Below are positions 18,610-27,642 of a DNA stretch of 64,000 nt, piece by piece. How positions within the stretch are numbered: position 1 is the stretch's first letter; every line of letters begins with the position of its first letter. The stretch spans positions 1-64,000 of the forward strand of contig JAACTB010000015.1 in assembly GCA_009993605.1 (NCBI GenBank), given 5' to 3'. The DNA comes from Erythrobacter sp. (GTDB taxonomy: Bacteria > Pseudomonadota > Alphaproteobacteria > Sphingomonadales > Sphingomonadaceae). The position numbers and the translations under genes were made by a program. The notes under the pieces are model-generated. The model was not told the origin of the DNA, did not search any database, and saw nothing but the letters and a program-made list of their open reading frames with translations.

Positions 18610-19680
18610 ATGGCGCGACGCCGACAATCCGTCACCATCAAGCATGTCGCCGCCGACGCCGGGGTTTCGCTCCAGACGGTCAGCCGCGTCATCAATAACG
18701 AGCCGAACGTGCGCCCGGCCATGAAGGAGCGCGTCCAGGCCTCGATCGACAAGCTCGGCTACACGCCATCCATCGCCGCGCAAAGAATGAGCGGATCGCG
18801 CAGCTATCTGATCATGGCGCTGAACGATCGCGAACGCACGATCGCGGACTGGCGGGAGCGGCGCGGGACCGACTGGGTCGACCAGATGCTGCTCGGCGGG
18901 ATGCTGACGTGTGCGGAGCATGGCTATCGCATGATCGTCGAACTGATCGACACGCACAGCGATCATGTCGAACGGGAATTGAGCGCCGCGCTTATGGCCT
19001 TGCAGCCCGATGGCGTAGTGCTGACCCCGCCGCACTCCGAAAACGCGCTCATCACCGGGCTTCTCGCGGATCGCGGCATTCCGTTCGCGCGCATCGGCTC
19101 GATCGCGCCCGGTCCCGGCTTTGCCCTGACGATGGGCGACGCCCGCAATGCGTTCGACGCGACACGCCGCCTGATCGAGCTAGGCCATACGCGGATCGGC
19201 ATGATCGCCGGACCCGACGCTTACAGCCTCAGCGCCTGGCGCGTCGAAGGATGGCGACAGGCGCTGAGCGAAGCGGGCTTGCCGCATGAAGGCCTGTGCG
19301 CCGCTGGCGATTTCGGTTTCGAAAGCGGATCGGACGCGGCCCGCACTCTGCTGACGCAGGATGATCCCCCCACCGCCATCGTCGCCAGCAGCGACCAGAT
19401 GGCGCTGGCGACGCTGGACGTGGCGCGGGAGCTGGGTCTTTCGGTTCCGCGCGACCTGTCGGTCGTCAGCTTCGACAACACGCCGATCGTGCGCTTCACC
19501 GATCCGCCGCTGACGGCCGTGGACCAGCCGATCGCCGAGACGATTTCGCGCGCCGTCGAACTGATCATCCGATCCCGCAGCGATGCGGCACCGGATGCGG
19601 TGATCGATGTCGAAGGCAGTCTGGTCGAGCGTGGTTCGACCGCACCGGCGCCGCATCTCAAAGGCGTTAAACGCGCCTGA
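18610..19680 (+). CDS. LacI-family transcriptional regulator
   Basis: 356-aa regulator. The N-terminal helix-turn-helix and hinge are typical (VTIKHVAADAGVSLQTVSRVIN, then the KLGYTPSIAAQRMSG hinge). A periplasmic-binding-protein-like effector domain follows, with the closing PLTAVDQPI region. It lies between the GH16 and GH3 genes, 3 bp after GH16, so it is made from the operon it probably controls. Two LacI-type operator-like sites are in the promoter upstream of the TonB receptor. The effector is probably a glucose- or gluco-oligosaccharide; that is inference. Confidence 0.93.
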   Translation: MARRRQSVTIKHVAADAGVSLQTVSRVINNEPNVRPAMKERVQASIDKLGYTPSIAAQRMSGSRSYLIMALNDRERTIADWRERRGTDWVDQMLLGGMLTCAEHGYRMIVELIDTHSDHVERELSAALMALQPDGVVLTPPHSENALITGLLADRGIPFARIGSIAPGPGFALTMGDARNAFDATRRLIELGHTRIGMIAGPDAYSLSAWRVEGWRQALSEAGLPHEGLCAAGDFGFESGSDAARTLLTQDDPPTAIVASSDQMALATLDVARELGLSVPRDLSVVSFDNTPIVRFTDPPLTAVDQPIAETISRAVELIIRSRSDAAPDAVIDVEGSLVERGSTAPAPHLKGVKRA

Positions 19681-19708
19681 AACGGTCATGATCTTGGGAG
19701 ATACGAAA

Positions 19709-22138
19709 ATGGCGAAGCGCAACCGGCTCACCGGTCTTAGAGGTTCGGGCAAACTGGCCTTGGCATCAGCATTGGCGATGACAGGGGCGGCAACGCTGGC
19801 AGGCTGCGCCACCGTCCCCGCAAGCGAAACGCCCGTCGCACCCGTCGCGACCGCCCGGCTGACCGGCGAAGCGCAGATCGCGGACCTCGTTTCGCGCATG
19901 ACGCTGGAAAACAAGATCGCCCAGCTGATCCAGCCGCAGATCAACACGGTCACCCCTGAGGAAATGCGCCGGTATCGCTGGGGCAGTTATCTGAACGGCG
20001 GCAATGGCGGCCCCTATGGCGAGGAATTCGCACCCGCCGGCGAGTGGCTGCGCCTAGCCGACGAAATGTGGGACGCATCGACCGCCCCCCTCCCCAATGG
20101 TGAGCCCGCAATCCCGACGATCTGGGGCACCGATGCCGTCCACGGACACACCAACGTCATCGGCGCGACCATCTTCCCCCATAATATCGGCCTCGGCGCG
20201 ACGCGCGACGCCGACCTGGTGCGCCGCATCGGCCACGCCACCGCGGTCGAGATCGAGGTTACCGGGATCGACTGGAATTTCTCCCCCACGGTCGCCGTCG
20301 CGCAGGACGATCGCTGGGGGCGCACCTATGAAAGCTATTCCGAAGACCCGCGCCTCGTCGCCACCATGGGCGCGGCGCTGGTCGAAGGTCTGCAGGGCCG
20401 CAAGGGCGCGGACGATTTCCTCGGCGAAGGACGCGTCATCGCCACCGCCAAGCACTTCTTCGGCGATGGCGGCACCGATCAGGGCGTCGACCAGGGCGAC
20501 GTCAATGGCGACATCGCTGCGCTGAAGAGCATCCACGCAGTCCCCTACCCGGCAGCCATCGCCGCCGGGGTCGAGACGATCATGGCCAGCTTCAACTCGA
20601 TCAACGGCAAGAAGATGCACGGCAACGAGGCGCTTCTCACCGGCGTGCTGCGCGGAGAGATGGGCTTCGATGGCCTCGTCGTCGGCGACTGGAACGGCCA
20701 CGGCCAGGTCGCGGGCTGCACGGTCAGCAATTGCCCGCAATCGCTGATGGCGGGCCTCGACATCTACATGGTGCCCGACGATGCGGTGGCGCTGCACACC
20801 TCGCTGGTCTCTCAGGTGCGCGACGGGACCATCCCGATGGCGCGCGTGGACGAGGCTGTGACGCGCGTGTTGCGCGTCAAGCAGGCGGCAGGTCTGCTGG
20901 GGCCAAACGCGCGGAAACCGTCCGAGCGCGCCAATGCGGGCGACATCACCAAGCTCGGCTCGCCCGAACACCGCGCCATCGCGCGCGAGGCGGTGGCGAA
21001 ATCGCAGGTTCTCCTGAAGAATGACGGCGTCCTGCCTTTCGCGGCGGGGACGAACGTGCTGGTCGCGGGGACTGCCGCGGACAGCATCGCGCAGGCTTCG
21101 GGCGGCTGGACGCTGACCTGGCAGGGCGGGCTCGAACTCGACAACGACATGTTCCTCGGCGCGACTTCGATCTTTTCCGGCATCGAACAGGCCGCCCGCT
21201 CCGGCGGGGGCAGCGCGACGCTATCCGAAGACGGCAGCTACACTGCCAAGCCCGATGTCGCCGTGGTGGTGTTCGGCGAAGAGCCCTATGCAGAATTCGC
21301 GGGCGACCGGAAGACGCTGGTCTTCCCCGACGACGAGGGGCTGGAGCTGCTACGCAAGTTCGATAGCGAAGGCGTGCCGACGGTTGCGGTCTTCCTCTCC
21401 GGCCGCCCCTTGTGGATGAACCGCGAGCTGAATGCCGCCGACGCCTTCGTCGCCTCGTGGCTCCCTGGCAGCGAAGGAGCGGGCGTGGCCGACGTGTTGT
21501 TCGGCGCGCGCCCTGCGACGGGTAAGCTTTCCTTCAGCTGGCCCGCGACTTGCGAGGGCACGCCGCTCAATTCGGCGCAGGGCGCGCTCTTCCCCTTGGG
21601 CTACGGTCGCGCGCTCGGCGAAACAGCGCCGATGGCCAAGCTCGACGAAACCTGCGCGTTCCTTAGCGGAGGAGCTGCGGCTGAGTGGTATGGCAATGGG
21701 CGGCTCGCCAACGGGATCGTCGCGATGGCAGGCGGCACCGACCTGCCGAACCTGCGCGGAACCGGCGGCGGCGTTACCGCGATCGGTGTCGACAAGGATC
21801 GTCAGGAAGATGCCCGCCGGATCGCAATGGCAGCCGGATCGTCGCTGACATTGCAGGGCGAAGGCAGCGGATCGTTCCGAATTTCCTATTCGCTCGAAGC
21901 CGCGCCTTCGGGCCCGGTCCGCGCCTCCAGCGGCAGCGCCACGACTGATCTCACCACCGGGCTGACGCTGGCGGCGGGCAAGGGCTGGCGCGAAATGCTG
22001 CTGACGCCCGCCTGTCTTGCCCCAGTCGGTGAGGGCGCAGGCGATTCTTTGACGATCCGCACCGCAGCGCCGCTGACCTTCTCGCTCGCCAAAGTAGAGC
22101 GGGTTGCGCTGCCCGAAGGGACCGCCTGCTCGTTCTAG
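19709..22138 (+). CDS. GH3 family beta-glucosidase / exo-glucanase lipoprotein
   Basis: 809-aa lipoprotein (lipobox LAGC in the first 35 residues). The N-terminal GH3 TIM barrel has the opening ISRMTLENKIAQLIQPQ-like segment, KHFFGDGGTDQGVDQG and the nucleophile region GLVVGDWNGH, where D is the expected catalytic aspartate. The alpha/beta sandwich (KSQVLLKNDGVLPF) follows, and a C-terminal ~200-residue beta-rich extension matches the ExoP type. The start at 19709 follows GGGAG with 8-nt spacing; upstream ATGs in frame lack this. It would hydrolyse beta-1,3/1,4 gluco-oligosaccharides from the terminus. Its stop shares a CTAG with the convergent mocA-like gene. Confidence 0.93.
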   Translation: MAKRNRLTGLRGSGKLALASALAMTGAATLAGCATVPASETPVAPVATARLTGEAQIADLVSRMTLENKIAQLIQPQINTVTPEEMRRYRWGSYLNGGNGGPYGEEFAPAGEWLRLADEMWDASTAPLPNGEPAIPTIWGTDAVHGHTNVIGATIFPHNIGLGATRDADLVRRIGHATAVEIEVTGIDWNFSPTVAVAQDDRWGRTYESYSEDPRLVATMGAALVEGLQGRKGADDFLGEGRVIATAKHFFGDGGTDQGVDQGDVNGDIAALKSIHAVPYPAAIAAGVETIMASFNSINGKKMHGNEALLTGVLRGEMGFDGLVVGDWNGHGQVAGCTVSNCPQSLMAGLDIYMVPDDAVALHTSLVSQVRDGTIPMARVDEAVTRVLRVKQAAGLLGPNARKPSERANAGDITKLGSPEHRAIAREAVAKSQVLLKNDGVLPFAAGTNVLVAGTAADSIAQASGGWTLTWQGGLELDNDMFLGATSIFSGIEQAARSGGGSATLSEDGSYTAKPDVAVVVFGEEPYAEFAGDRKTLVFPDDEGLELLRKFDSEGVPTVAVFLSGRPLWMNRELNAADAFVASWLPGSEGAGVADVLFGARPATGKLSFSWPATCEGTPLNSAQGALFPLGYGRALGETAPMAKLDETCAFLSGGAAAEWYGNGRLANGIVAMAGGTDLPNLRGTGGGVTAIGVDKDRQEDARRIAMAAGSSLTLQGEGSGSFRISYSLEAAPSGPVRASSGSATTDLTTGLTLAAGKGWREMLLTPACLAPVGEGAGDSLTIRTAAPLTFSLAKVERVALPEGTACSF

Positions 22139-22734
22139 CTGAATCGTGCCAGATCGGCCCGCGTATCGATATCGCGGGCCGATCCGGGATCGTCGGTTTC
22201 CAAATGCACGATGCCGGGAAGCCGCTTTAGAGCTGCGCGCGCGCCGCGATCGCCGGATAGGCGCTTCAGGCGGTCGAACACGGTCGGAGACAGCGCGACC
22301 GGATGCGCGGGCCGGTTTCTGAATTGCGGGAGTACGGCTGGCGCGCCGGTCAAGACATAACCCAATGCGGTGTCGGCAAGGCCGGGATCGATCAGAGGCA
22401 TATCGCCCAGAGCGACCGCCACGGCGCGGCAATCGGGCGGGAGCGCCGCGATTCCGCATCGCAGCGAGGCCGAAAGCCCCTCCTGCCAGTCGGGGCAATC
22501 GACAGTTTCAAGGCGCGGTGACGCGAGGTCGGCGAGCGCAGCAGCCACCTCGTCTCCGAGCGCTCCGAGCACGACGGTCACGCGCTCGACCCGGCTGGCG
22601 AGCATGGCGCGGACCGCATGGCGCACCAACGCCTCGCCGCGAAAATCAGCCAGCAATTTCGCCCCGTCGAAACGCGTGCCCGCGCCTGCGGCCAGCACGA
22701 GAGCGTGGCAGCCTGTCAGAGTGTCATGCGTCAC
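22135..22734 (-). CDS. MocA-like molybdenum cofactor cytidylyltransferase
   Basis: 199-aa nucleotidyltransferase of the MobA/MocA type. The N-terminal LAAGAGTRFDGAKLL motif binds the nucleotide, and the metal-binding LGDMPLID follows. In this genetic setting it most likely transfers CMP to molybdopterin to make the cytosine dinucleotide cofactor used by PaoABC-type enzymes. It is the last gene of the minus-strand operon and overlaps the end of the XdhC-like gene by 11 bp. Its stop codon and that of the GH3 gene share the tetranucleotide CTAG. Confidence 0.85.
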   Translation of the reverse strand: MTHDTLTGCHALVLAAGAGTRFDGAKLLADFRGEALVRHAVRAMLASRVERVTVVLGALGDEVAAALADLASPRLETVDCPDWQEGLSASLRCGIAALPPDCRAVAVALGDMPLIDPGLADTALGYVLTGAPAVLPQFRNRPAHPVALSPTVFDRLKRLSGDRGARAALKRLPGIVHLETDDPGSARDIDTRADLARFS

Positions 22735-23680
22735 GCGCCGCGATCACTTCCGCGATAACCGACACCGCCACCTCCCACGGCGAGCGCGCCGGTATGGCGA
22801 GTCCGATGGGGGCGCGCAGCCGGTCGATCTGCGCCTGCGACAGGCCTGCCTTGGCGAGCCGTTCGATCCGCTCGGCAAGCTTGCGCCGCGAGCCGAGTAC
22901 ACCGACATAACCCGCATCCGACCGCAAGGCCGGGACCAGCGCCCGCTCGTCGAGATCGAGATCGTGCGTCGCCACCGCGACCGCCGTCCAGCGATCGAGG
23001 GCGAGATCGTTCAAGGCCTCGTCGAGCGCGCGCCGGTCGCATCGGAGGCCGAACGGGGCTTCTTCAGAGGGGCCGAACGGGCTGAGCAGCGTGACATCCC
23101 AGCCGAGCGTCTGCCCCATACCACCGATCGCGAGCGCAAAGGGATCCGAGCCGATGACGATCAGGCGCTGGACCGGTTCGTAGAGCTTGCGGATCGGGGC
23201 GTCTTCGCTGACCAGCTCGACGGGTACGCAGCTTCGCACCTCTCCATCGCTGGACCACAGGGCAGGTATGCGTTGCGCAGTGAGCGACCGCAAAGCCGCG
23301 ACTGCGCTATCGTCCGCCTCGACCCGCTCGATCATGACCTCGATCCGGCCACCGCAGGGCAGGCGGATATCGACGAACGGGCTGCCTTCGCCATAAACGA
23401 GGCGGCGCGCCGCGCCGTCGGCGATGGTTCCGCGGGCGTTGAGCGCCACGTCATCCTCGATGCATCCACCCGACAGGAAACCCCAACTCGCGTCTTCGGT
23501 CACCACCATCTGCGCGCCGACGGGTCGAGGCCCACCATCCGCCGCGACGATCGTCGCCAGCGCAAAGGATTCGCCCCGGTCGGCAGCGGCGAACATGTGC
23601 GGGCGGATATCGTCTTCCAGCCCGGACACGAGCCAGCCGGGGCCGGTGGCAGCCCTATCCTTGTCCGGCTCGTCCAACAC
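22724..23680 (-). CDS. XdhC/PaoD-type molybdenum enzyme maturation factor
   Basis: 318-aa XdhC/CoxI family chaperone. The N-terminal domain has FALATIVAADGGPRPVGAQMVV and SGGCIEDDV with the conserved cysteine. A Rossmann-like C-terminal domain follows, with LIVIGSDPFALAIGGMGQTLGWDVTLL and VATHDLDLDERAL. These proteins bind the molybdenum cofactor, help its sulfuration and insert it into the apoenzyme. It starts 2 bp after the stop of the large subunit, so translation is tightly coupled. It corresponds in order and role to PaoD of E. coli. Confidence 0.88.
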   Translation of the reverse strand: MLDEPDKDRAATGPGWLVSGLEDDIRPHMFAAADRGESFALATIVAADGGPRPVGAQMVVTEDASWGFLSGGCIEDDVALNARGTIADGAARRLVYGEGSPFVDIRLPCGGRIEVMIERVEADDSAVAALRSLTAQRIPALWSSDGEVRSCVPVELVSEDAPIRKLYEPVQRLIVIGSDPFALAIGGMGQTLGWDVTLLSPFGPSEEAPFGLRCDRRALDEALNDLALDRWTAVAVATHDLDLDERALVPALRSDAGYVGVLGSRRKLAERIERLAKAGLSQAQIDRLRAPIGLAIPARSPWEVAVSVIAEVIAARDA

Positions 23681-23682
23681 GC

Positions 23683-25878
23683 TCAGGCGATCGCGGGCAG
23701 GCGATCAAGATATTTGTCGAGCGTCAGCGGATAATCGCGCACGCGAATACCAGTCGCGTTGTAAATCGCATTCGCCACCGCCGCACCCGGCCCGCAAATC
23801 CCGAGCTCGCCGACACCCTTGGCCTTCAGGGGCGTCGAGACCGGATCGAGCGTGTCGAGGAACACGCATTCCTGATGCGGAATATCGGCATGGACCGGCA
23901 CTTCGTATCCGGCGAGATCGTGATTGGCGAAGAAGCCGAAGCGCTTGTCGACATGGAGGTCTTCGGTCAGCGCCGCGCCTGCCGCCATCACCATGCCGCC
24001 GATCACCTGGCTGCGCGCCGAAAGCGGATTGAGGATACGCCCGGCATCGCACACCGCCAGCATCCGGGTGATGTAGGTCTCGCCCGTATAGGCATCGACC
24101 TTCACCTCGGCGAAATGGCCCGCATAGGTGCCAACATCGTAGTCCTTCTTGAACTCGCCGAAGGTCATCGAATCCTCCGCCGTCAGCGCGCCCGCGTCGC
24201 GGATAGACCAGCTCTCGACGCCAAGCGTCGCGCGACCGCCATCGAAGGTGGCGGCATCCGCATCGAAGCCGAGCTTCTCTCCGATCATCCGGCGCAGCGC
24301 CACACAGGCGGCATAGACGCCCGCCGTCGAACTCGCCGCGCCCCACTGACCGCCCGAGCCGGCTGACACCGGAAAGCTCGAATCGCCCAATTCGACGCGC
24401 ACCGCGTCGAGCGGCAGGCCCATCGTCTCCGCGGCAGTCTGGGCGAGGATGGTATAGGTGCCGGTGCCGATATCGGTCATGTCGGTTTCGACGACCAATT
24501 GCCCGCGATCGGTCATGCGGACCCGCGCGCCCGATTTCATCGTCGGCGCCGCGCGATAGCCCGCCGCGACACCCATACCCGTCAGCCAACGACCCTTGCG
24601 GCTCCGTCCGGGGCGCGCTTCCCGCTTCGACCAGCCGAACATGTCGGCCCCTTCGCGCAGGCACCGCGTTAGATTGCGATCGGACAGCTTGGTGTCGGGC
24701 TCTCCGGGAACCATGCCTTGCGTATCGTTGACGATCCTGAGTTCGACCGGGTCCATGCCCAGCTTCTCGGCCAGTTCGTCCATCGCGACTTCGAGAGCCA
24801 GATGGCCCGGCAGTTCGCCCGGCGCGCGCATGGCGTTGCCTTCGGGCAAGTCGAGCTGCGCGATGTGGTTCGCGATCAGGCGGTTGGCGCCGCTATAGAG
24901 TTTGGGCGTCTGGAGCGTGGCGTTCTCGCCCGCTTCGCCGGTGATGTTGCCCGACCAGTTCTCGTGCCCGATCGCCACGATGCGACCGTCCCGCTCCGCA
25001 CCGATACGCAGGCGCTGCATGGTGGCGTGGCGGTGCGTCGCATTGTTGAACATCAAGGGTCGCTGCATCGCGATCTTGACCGGACGCTTCGCCGCCTTCG
25101 CCCCGAGTGCAGCCATCACCGCATCCGAGCGCACGAACAGCTTCCCGCCGAAACCGCCGCCGATATAGGGGGAATCGACGCGAATATTGTCGGCATCCAT
25201 TTTCAGGATCGAAGCCAGCGCCTGGCGGCTCCATTCGATCATCTGGTTGGAGGTCCACACGGTCAGCTTCGGCCCGTCCCAAGCCGCAATGGTGGCGAAA
25301 GGTTCCATCATGGCATGCGCTTCATCCGGCGTGGTGTAGCGCTCGTCCACCTTGACCGGCGCCGCGGCGAAGGCGGCGTCGAAATCGCCGATCTTCGCGC
25401 TGTCCGAAGGACGATCGCTCGCCAGCGGTGCGCCCGGAGCGGCTTTCTTGAGGTCGAACGTACCCTCGCCATTCGTATAGCTGGTGCGGATCAACCCGGC
25501 AGCGGCGCGCGCCTGTTCGAAGGTCTCGGCCACGACGACCGCGATGGCCTGGTGGTAATGCGAGACTTCGCGCCCGCCGAACAGCGGCGCATAGTTGAAA
25601 TCGCTGCTCGCGACCGGCTCATGCTCGGTCGCGGCGACGATCGCGATCACGCCGGGAGCACGGCGCGCTTCGTCGAGGTCCATCGCGCGGATGCGGCCCT
25701 TGGCGATCCCCGCGCCGACGATCCAGCCATAGGCCTGGTTGGCGGCGACATCATGCCGCTCGGCAGCATAGGGCGCGCGGCCCGAGACCTTGAGCGGGCC
25801 ATCGATGCGCGGCGTCGATTTGCCGACGATCTTCGCGCGGTCGAACAGGTTCTCACCTGCGGGAGCGTTGAATTCCAC
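23683..25878 (-). CDS. Aldehyde oxidoreductase molybdenum-binding subunit, PaoC type
   Basis: 731-aa large subunit of the xanthine oxidase family. It opens with IVGKSTPRIDGPLKVSGRAPYAAE and contains the cofactor-binding SPYIGGGFGGKLF and GQWGAASSTAGVY regions. The catalytic glutamate is in KGVGELG (E691, close to the position reported for PaoC). At 731 residues it matches the separate large subunit of three-component enzymes rather than a fused one. Oxidises aldehydes to acids, with electrons passing through the Fe-S and FAD subunits upstream. It starts 4 bp after the FAD subunit. There is no signal peptide of its own; it would be carried across by the Tat signal of the small subunit. Confidence 0.92.
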   Translation of the reverse strand: MEFNAPAGENLFDRAKIVGKSTPRIDGPLKVSGRAPYAAERHDVAANQAYGWIVGAGIAKGRIRAMDLDEARRAPGVIAIVAATEHEPVASSDFNYAPLFGGREVSHYHQAIAVVVAETFEQARAAAGLIRTSYTNGEGTFDLKKAAPGAPLASDRPSDSAKIGDFDAAFAAAPVKVDERYTTPDEAHAMMEPFATIAAWDGPKLTVWTSNQMIEWSRQALASILKMDADNIRVDSPYIGGGFGGKLFVRSDAVMAALGAKAAKRPVKIAMQRPLMFNNATHRHATMQRLRIGAERDGRIVAIGHENWSGNITGEAGENATLQTPKLYSGANRLIANHIAQLDLPEGNAMRAPGELPGHLALEVAMDELAEKLGMDPVELRIVNDTQGMVPGEPDTKLSDRNLTRCLREGADMFGWSKREARPGRSRKGRWLTGMGVAAGYRAAPTMKSGARVRMTDRGQLVVETDMTDIGTGTYTILAQTAAETMGLPLDAVRVELGDSSFPVSAGSGGQWGAASSTAGVYAACVALRRMIGEKLGFDADAATFDGGRATLGVESWSIRDAGALTAEDSMTFGEFKKDYDVGTYAGHFAEVKVDAYTGETYITRMLAVCDAGRILNPLSARSQVIGGMVMAAGAALTEDLHVDKRFGFFANHDLAGYEVPVHADIPHQECVFLDTLDPVSTPLKAKGVGELGICGPGAAVANAIYNATGIRVRDYPLTLDKYLDRLPAIA

Positions 25879-25882
25879 GAGC

Positions 25883-26833
25883 TTAGCTCCTCATCTCGGC
25901 GAGAATGCCCGCCAGCGTCCGCTCCGCGAGCGGGATCTTGAAAGCGTTCTGTTCGGTCGGACGCGCATCGGCGAAAGCCGTCCGCACGACCGCCGCCGCG
26001 CCATTGGGCAATTGCGCGTCCGCCGCTTCACTGCGCCATGGCTTGGGCGCGACGCCGCCGAACGCGACTCTGCCCGTCCCGTCCGATTGGATCACCGCCG
26101 CGACCGATACCAGCGCATAGGCGTAGCTGCGCCGGTCGCGGACCTTGTGGTAGAAATGCTGCCCGCCGAGCGGCGTGGGCAGGCGAACATGGGTGATCAT
26201 CTCGCCCGGTTCGAGCGCGGTTTCGATATGCGGCGTATCGCCCCAGAGGCGATGGAAATCGGCCACCGGGATCGCCCGGGCGGTGCCATCGGGCTTCACC
26301 GTCTCCACCACCGCGTCGAGCGCGCGCATCGCCACCGCCATGTCGCCCGGATAGGTCGCGATGCAGCTGTCGGAGGTTCCGATCACGCCCAATTGGCGCG
26401 AGAAGCCGTCGATCGCTGCGCAGCCATCGCCGGGCTTCCTTTTGTTGCACGGCATATTCGTGTCGTAGAAATAGGCGCAACGCGTGCGCTGAAGCAGATT
26501 GCCGCCCGTCGACGCCTTGTTTCTCAGCTGGCCCGATGCGCCCGCCTGGATCGCGCGGGTCAGCACCGCGTAATCCTCGCGCACGCGCGGATGGGCGGAC
26601 AGCGCGGTGTTGGACACGAAAGTGCCGATCCTGAGGCCACCCTCTTCGGTTTCCTCGACCCGGTCGAGCCCCAGATCCTGCACGTCGACGAGATGCGTCG
26701 GCGTCTCGATCTCCAGCTTCATCAGGTCGATCAGGTTGGTGCCGCCCGCAATGAACTTGGCGCCCTGCGTGGTCGCCACGGCCCGTGCCGCTTCGGCGGG
26801 GCTGGCGGCGCGTTCGTAGGTGAAACTGCGCAT
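25883..26833 (-). CDS. Aldehyde oxidoreductase FAD subunit, PaoB type with extra cysteines
   Basis: 316-aa medium subunit (CO-dehydrogenase flavoprotein family). FAD binding is shown by [16 protein letters not shown] near the N-terminus and the [17 protein letters not shown] segment. The run [21 protein letters not shown] holds three closely spaced cysteines and SDSC follows; this matches the [4Fe-4S]-binding insertion of PaoB and 4-hydroxybenzoyl-CoA-reductase-like enzymes, absent from ordinary xanthine dehydrogenases. It ends 4 bp before the large subunit and starts 4 bp after the small one. It passes electrons from the Fe-S subunit to the final acceptor. Confidence 0.9.
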   Translation of the reverse strand: MRSFTYERAASPAEAARAVATTQGAKFIAGGTNLIDLMKLEIETPTHLVDVQDLGLDRVEETEEGGLRIGTFVSNTALSAHPRVREDYAVLTRAIQAGASGQLRNKASTGGNLLQRTRCAYFYDTNMPCNKRKPGDGCAAIDGFSRQLGVIGTSDSCIATYPGDMAVAMRALDAVVETVKPDGTARAIPVADFHRLWGDTPHIETALEPGEMITHVRLPTPLGGQHFYHKVRDRRSYAYALVSVAAVIQSDGTGRVAFGGVAPKPWRSEAADAQLPNGAAAVVRTAFADARPTEQNAFKIPLAERTLAGILAEMRS

Positions 26834-26837
26834 CGTC

Positions 26838-27473
26838 TTATCCTTTCGCGACCTGGGCCATCGCCTCGGCGATGTTGGAATAGGCGCCGCAGCGGCAGAT
26901 ATTGCCGCTCATCCGCTCGCGCATTTCCATTTCGGTGGCGCGCATGCGTCCGGTCAGGTCCTCGGTCACGTGGCTCGGAATACCGTTTCGGATCTCTTCC
27001 AGCACGGCGACCGCGGAACAGATCTGGCCCGGCGTGCAATAGCCGCATTGATACCCGTCATGTTCGACGAAGGCGGCCTGCATGGGATGAAGATCCTCGG
27101 GGCTGCCGAGGCCTTCGATCGTCGTGATCTCGTCGCCCTGGTGCTGGACCGCGAGGCTGAGGCAGGAATTGATCCGCGTGCCGTTGACCATGACCGTGCA
27201 GGCGCCGCACTGACCGTGATCGCAGCCCTTCTTGCTCCCGGTGAGCTTGAGATGTTCGCGCAGAGTGTCGAGCAGCGTGGTGCGGCTGTCGAGCTCGAGC
27301 TCCTGCGGCGTGCCGTTGACCGTCAGCCTGACGGGCACCTTGGCCTGTTTCGCCGCTCCGCCGGTCGAGGAATCCTGAGCTCGCAGGATCGAGGCCTGGC
27401 CGACCGCGGCCGAAGCGACCCCGCCCGCCAGCACGCCGCGGCGCGACACCTTCATGAAACCATCTTCCGCCAT
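26838..27473 (-). CDS. Aldehyde oxidoreductase [2Fe-2S] subunit with Tat signal, PaoA type
   Basis: 211-aa small subunit. A twin-arginine signal ([16 protein letters not shown]) marks the complex for Tat export to the periplasm. The mature part has the two [2Fe-2S] domains: the plant-ferredoxin-like [16 protein letters not shown] with a later C, and the alpha-helical [10 protein letters not shown] and ICRCGAY motifs. It leads the five-gene operon paoA-paoB-paoC-xdhC-mocA. The ATG at 27473 has GTGAGG upstream; the inner ATG seven codons on is an alternative. The 169-bp gap to the divergent monooxygenase must hold the promoter. Confidence 0.92.
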   Translation of the reverse strand: MAEDGFMKVSRRGVLAGGVASAAVGQASILRAQDSSTGGAAKQAKVPVRLTVNGTPQELELDSRTTLLDTLREHLKLTGSKKGCDHGQCGACTVMVNGTRINSCLSLAVQHQGDEITTIEGLGSPEDLHPMQAAFVEHDGYQCGYCTPGQICSAVAVLEEIRNGIPSHVTEDLTGRMRATEMEMRERMSGNICRCGAYSNIAEAMAQVAKG

Positions 27474-27642
27474 CTGCGCCTCACTTCAATCTTTTTCCGG
27501 GATCTTCCGCTCTCTGTGGCGCAGCAGCCCGCCAAGCGCAACGGCGCTGATTTCCGGGCCTTACGATCGGTTGCATATGGCAACGGGGTAGCAAGGCCGC
27601 CCGCAAGCCTATAAACCGTCAGGGAGAATGGGAGATAACGAC

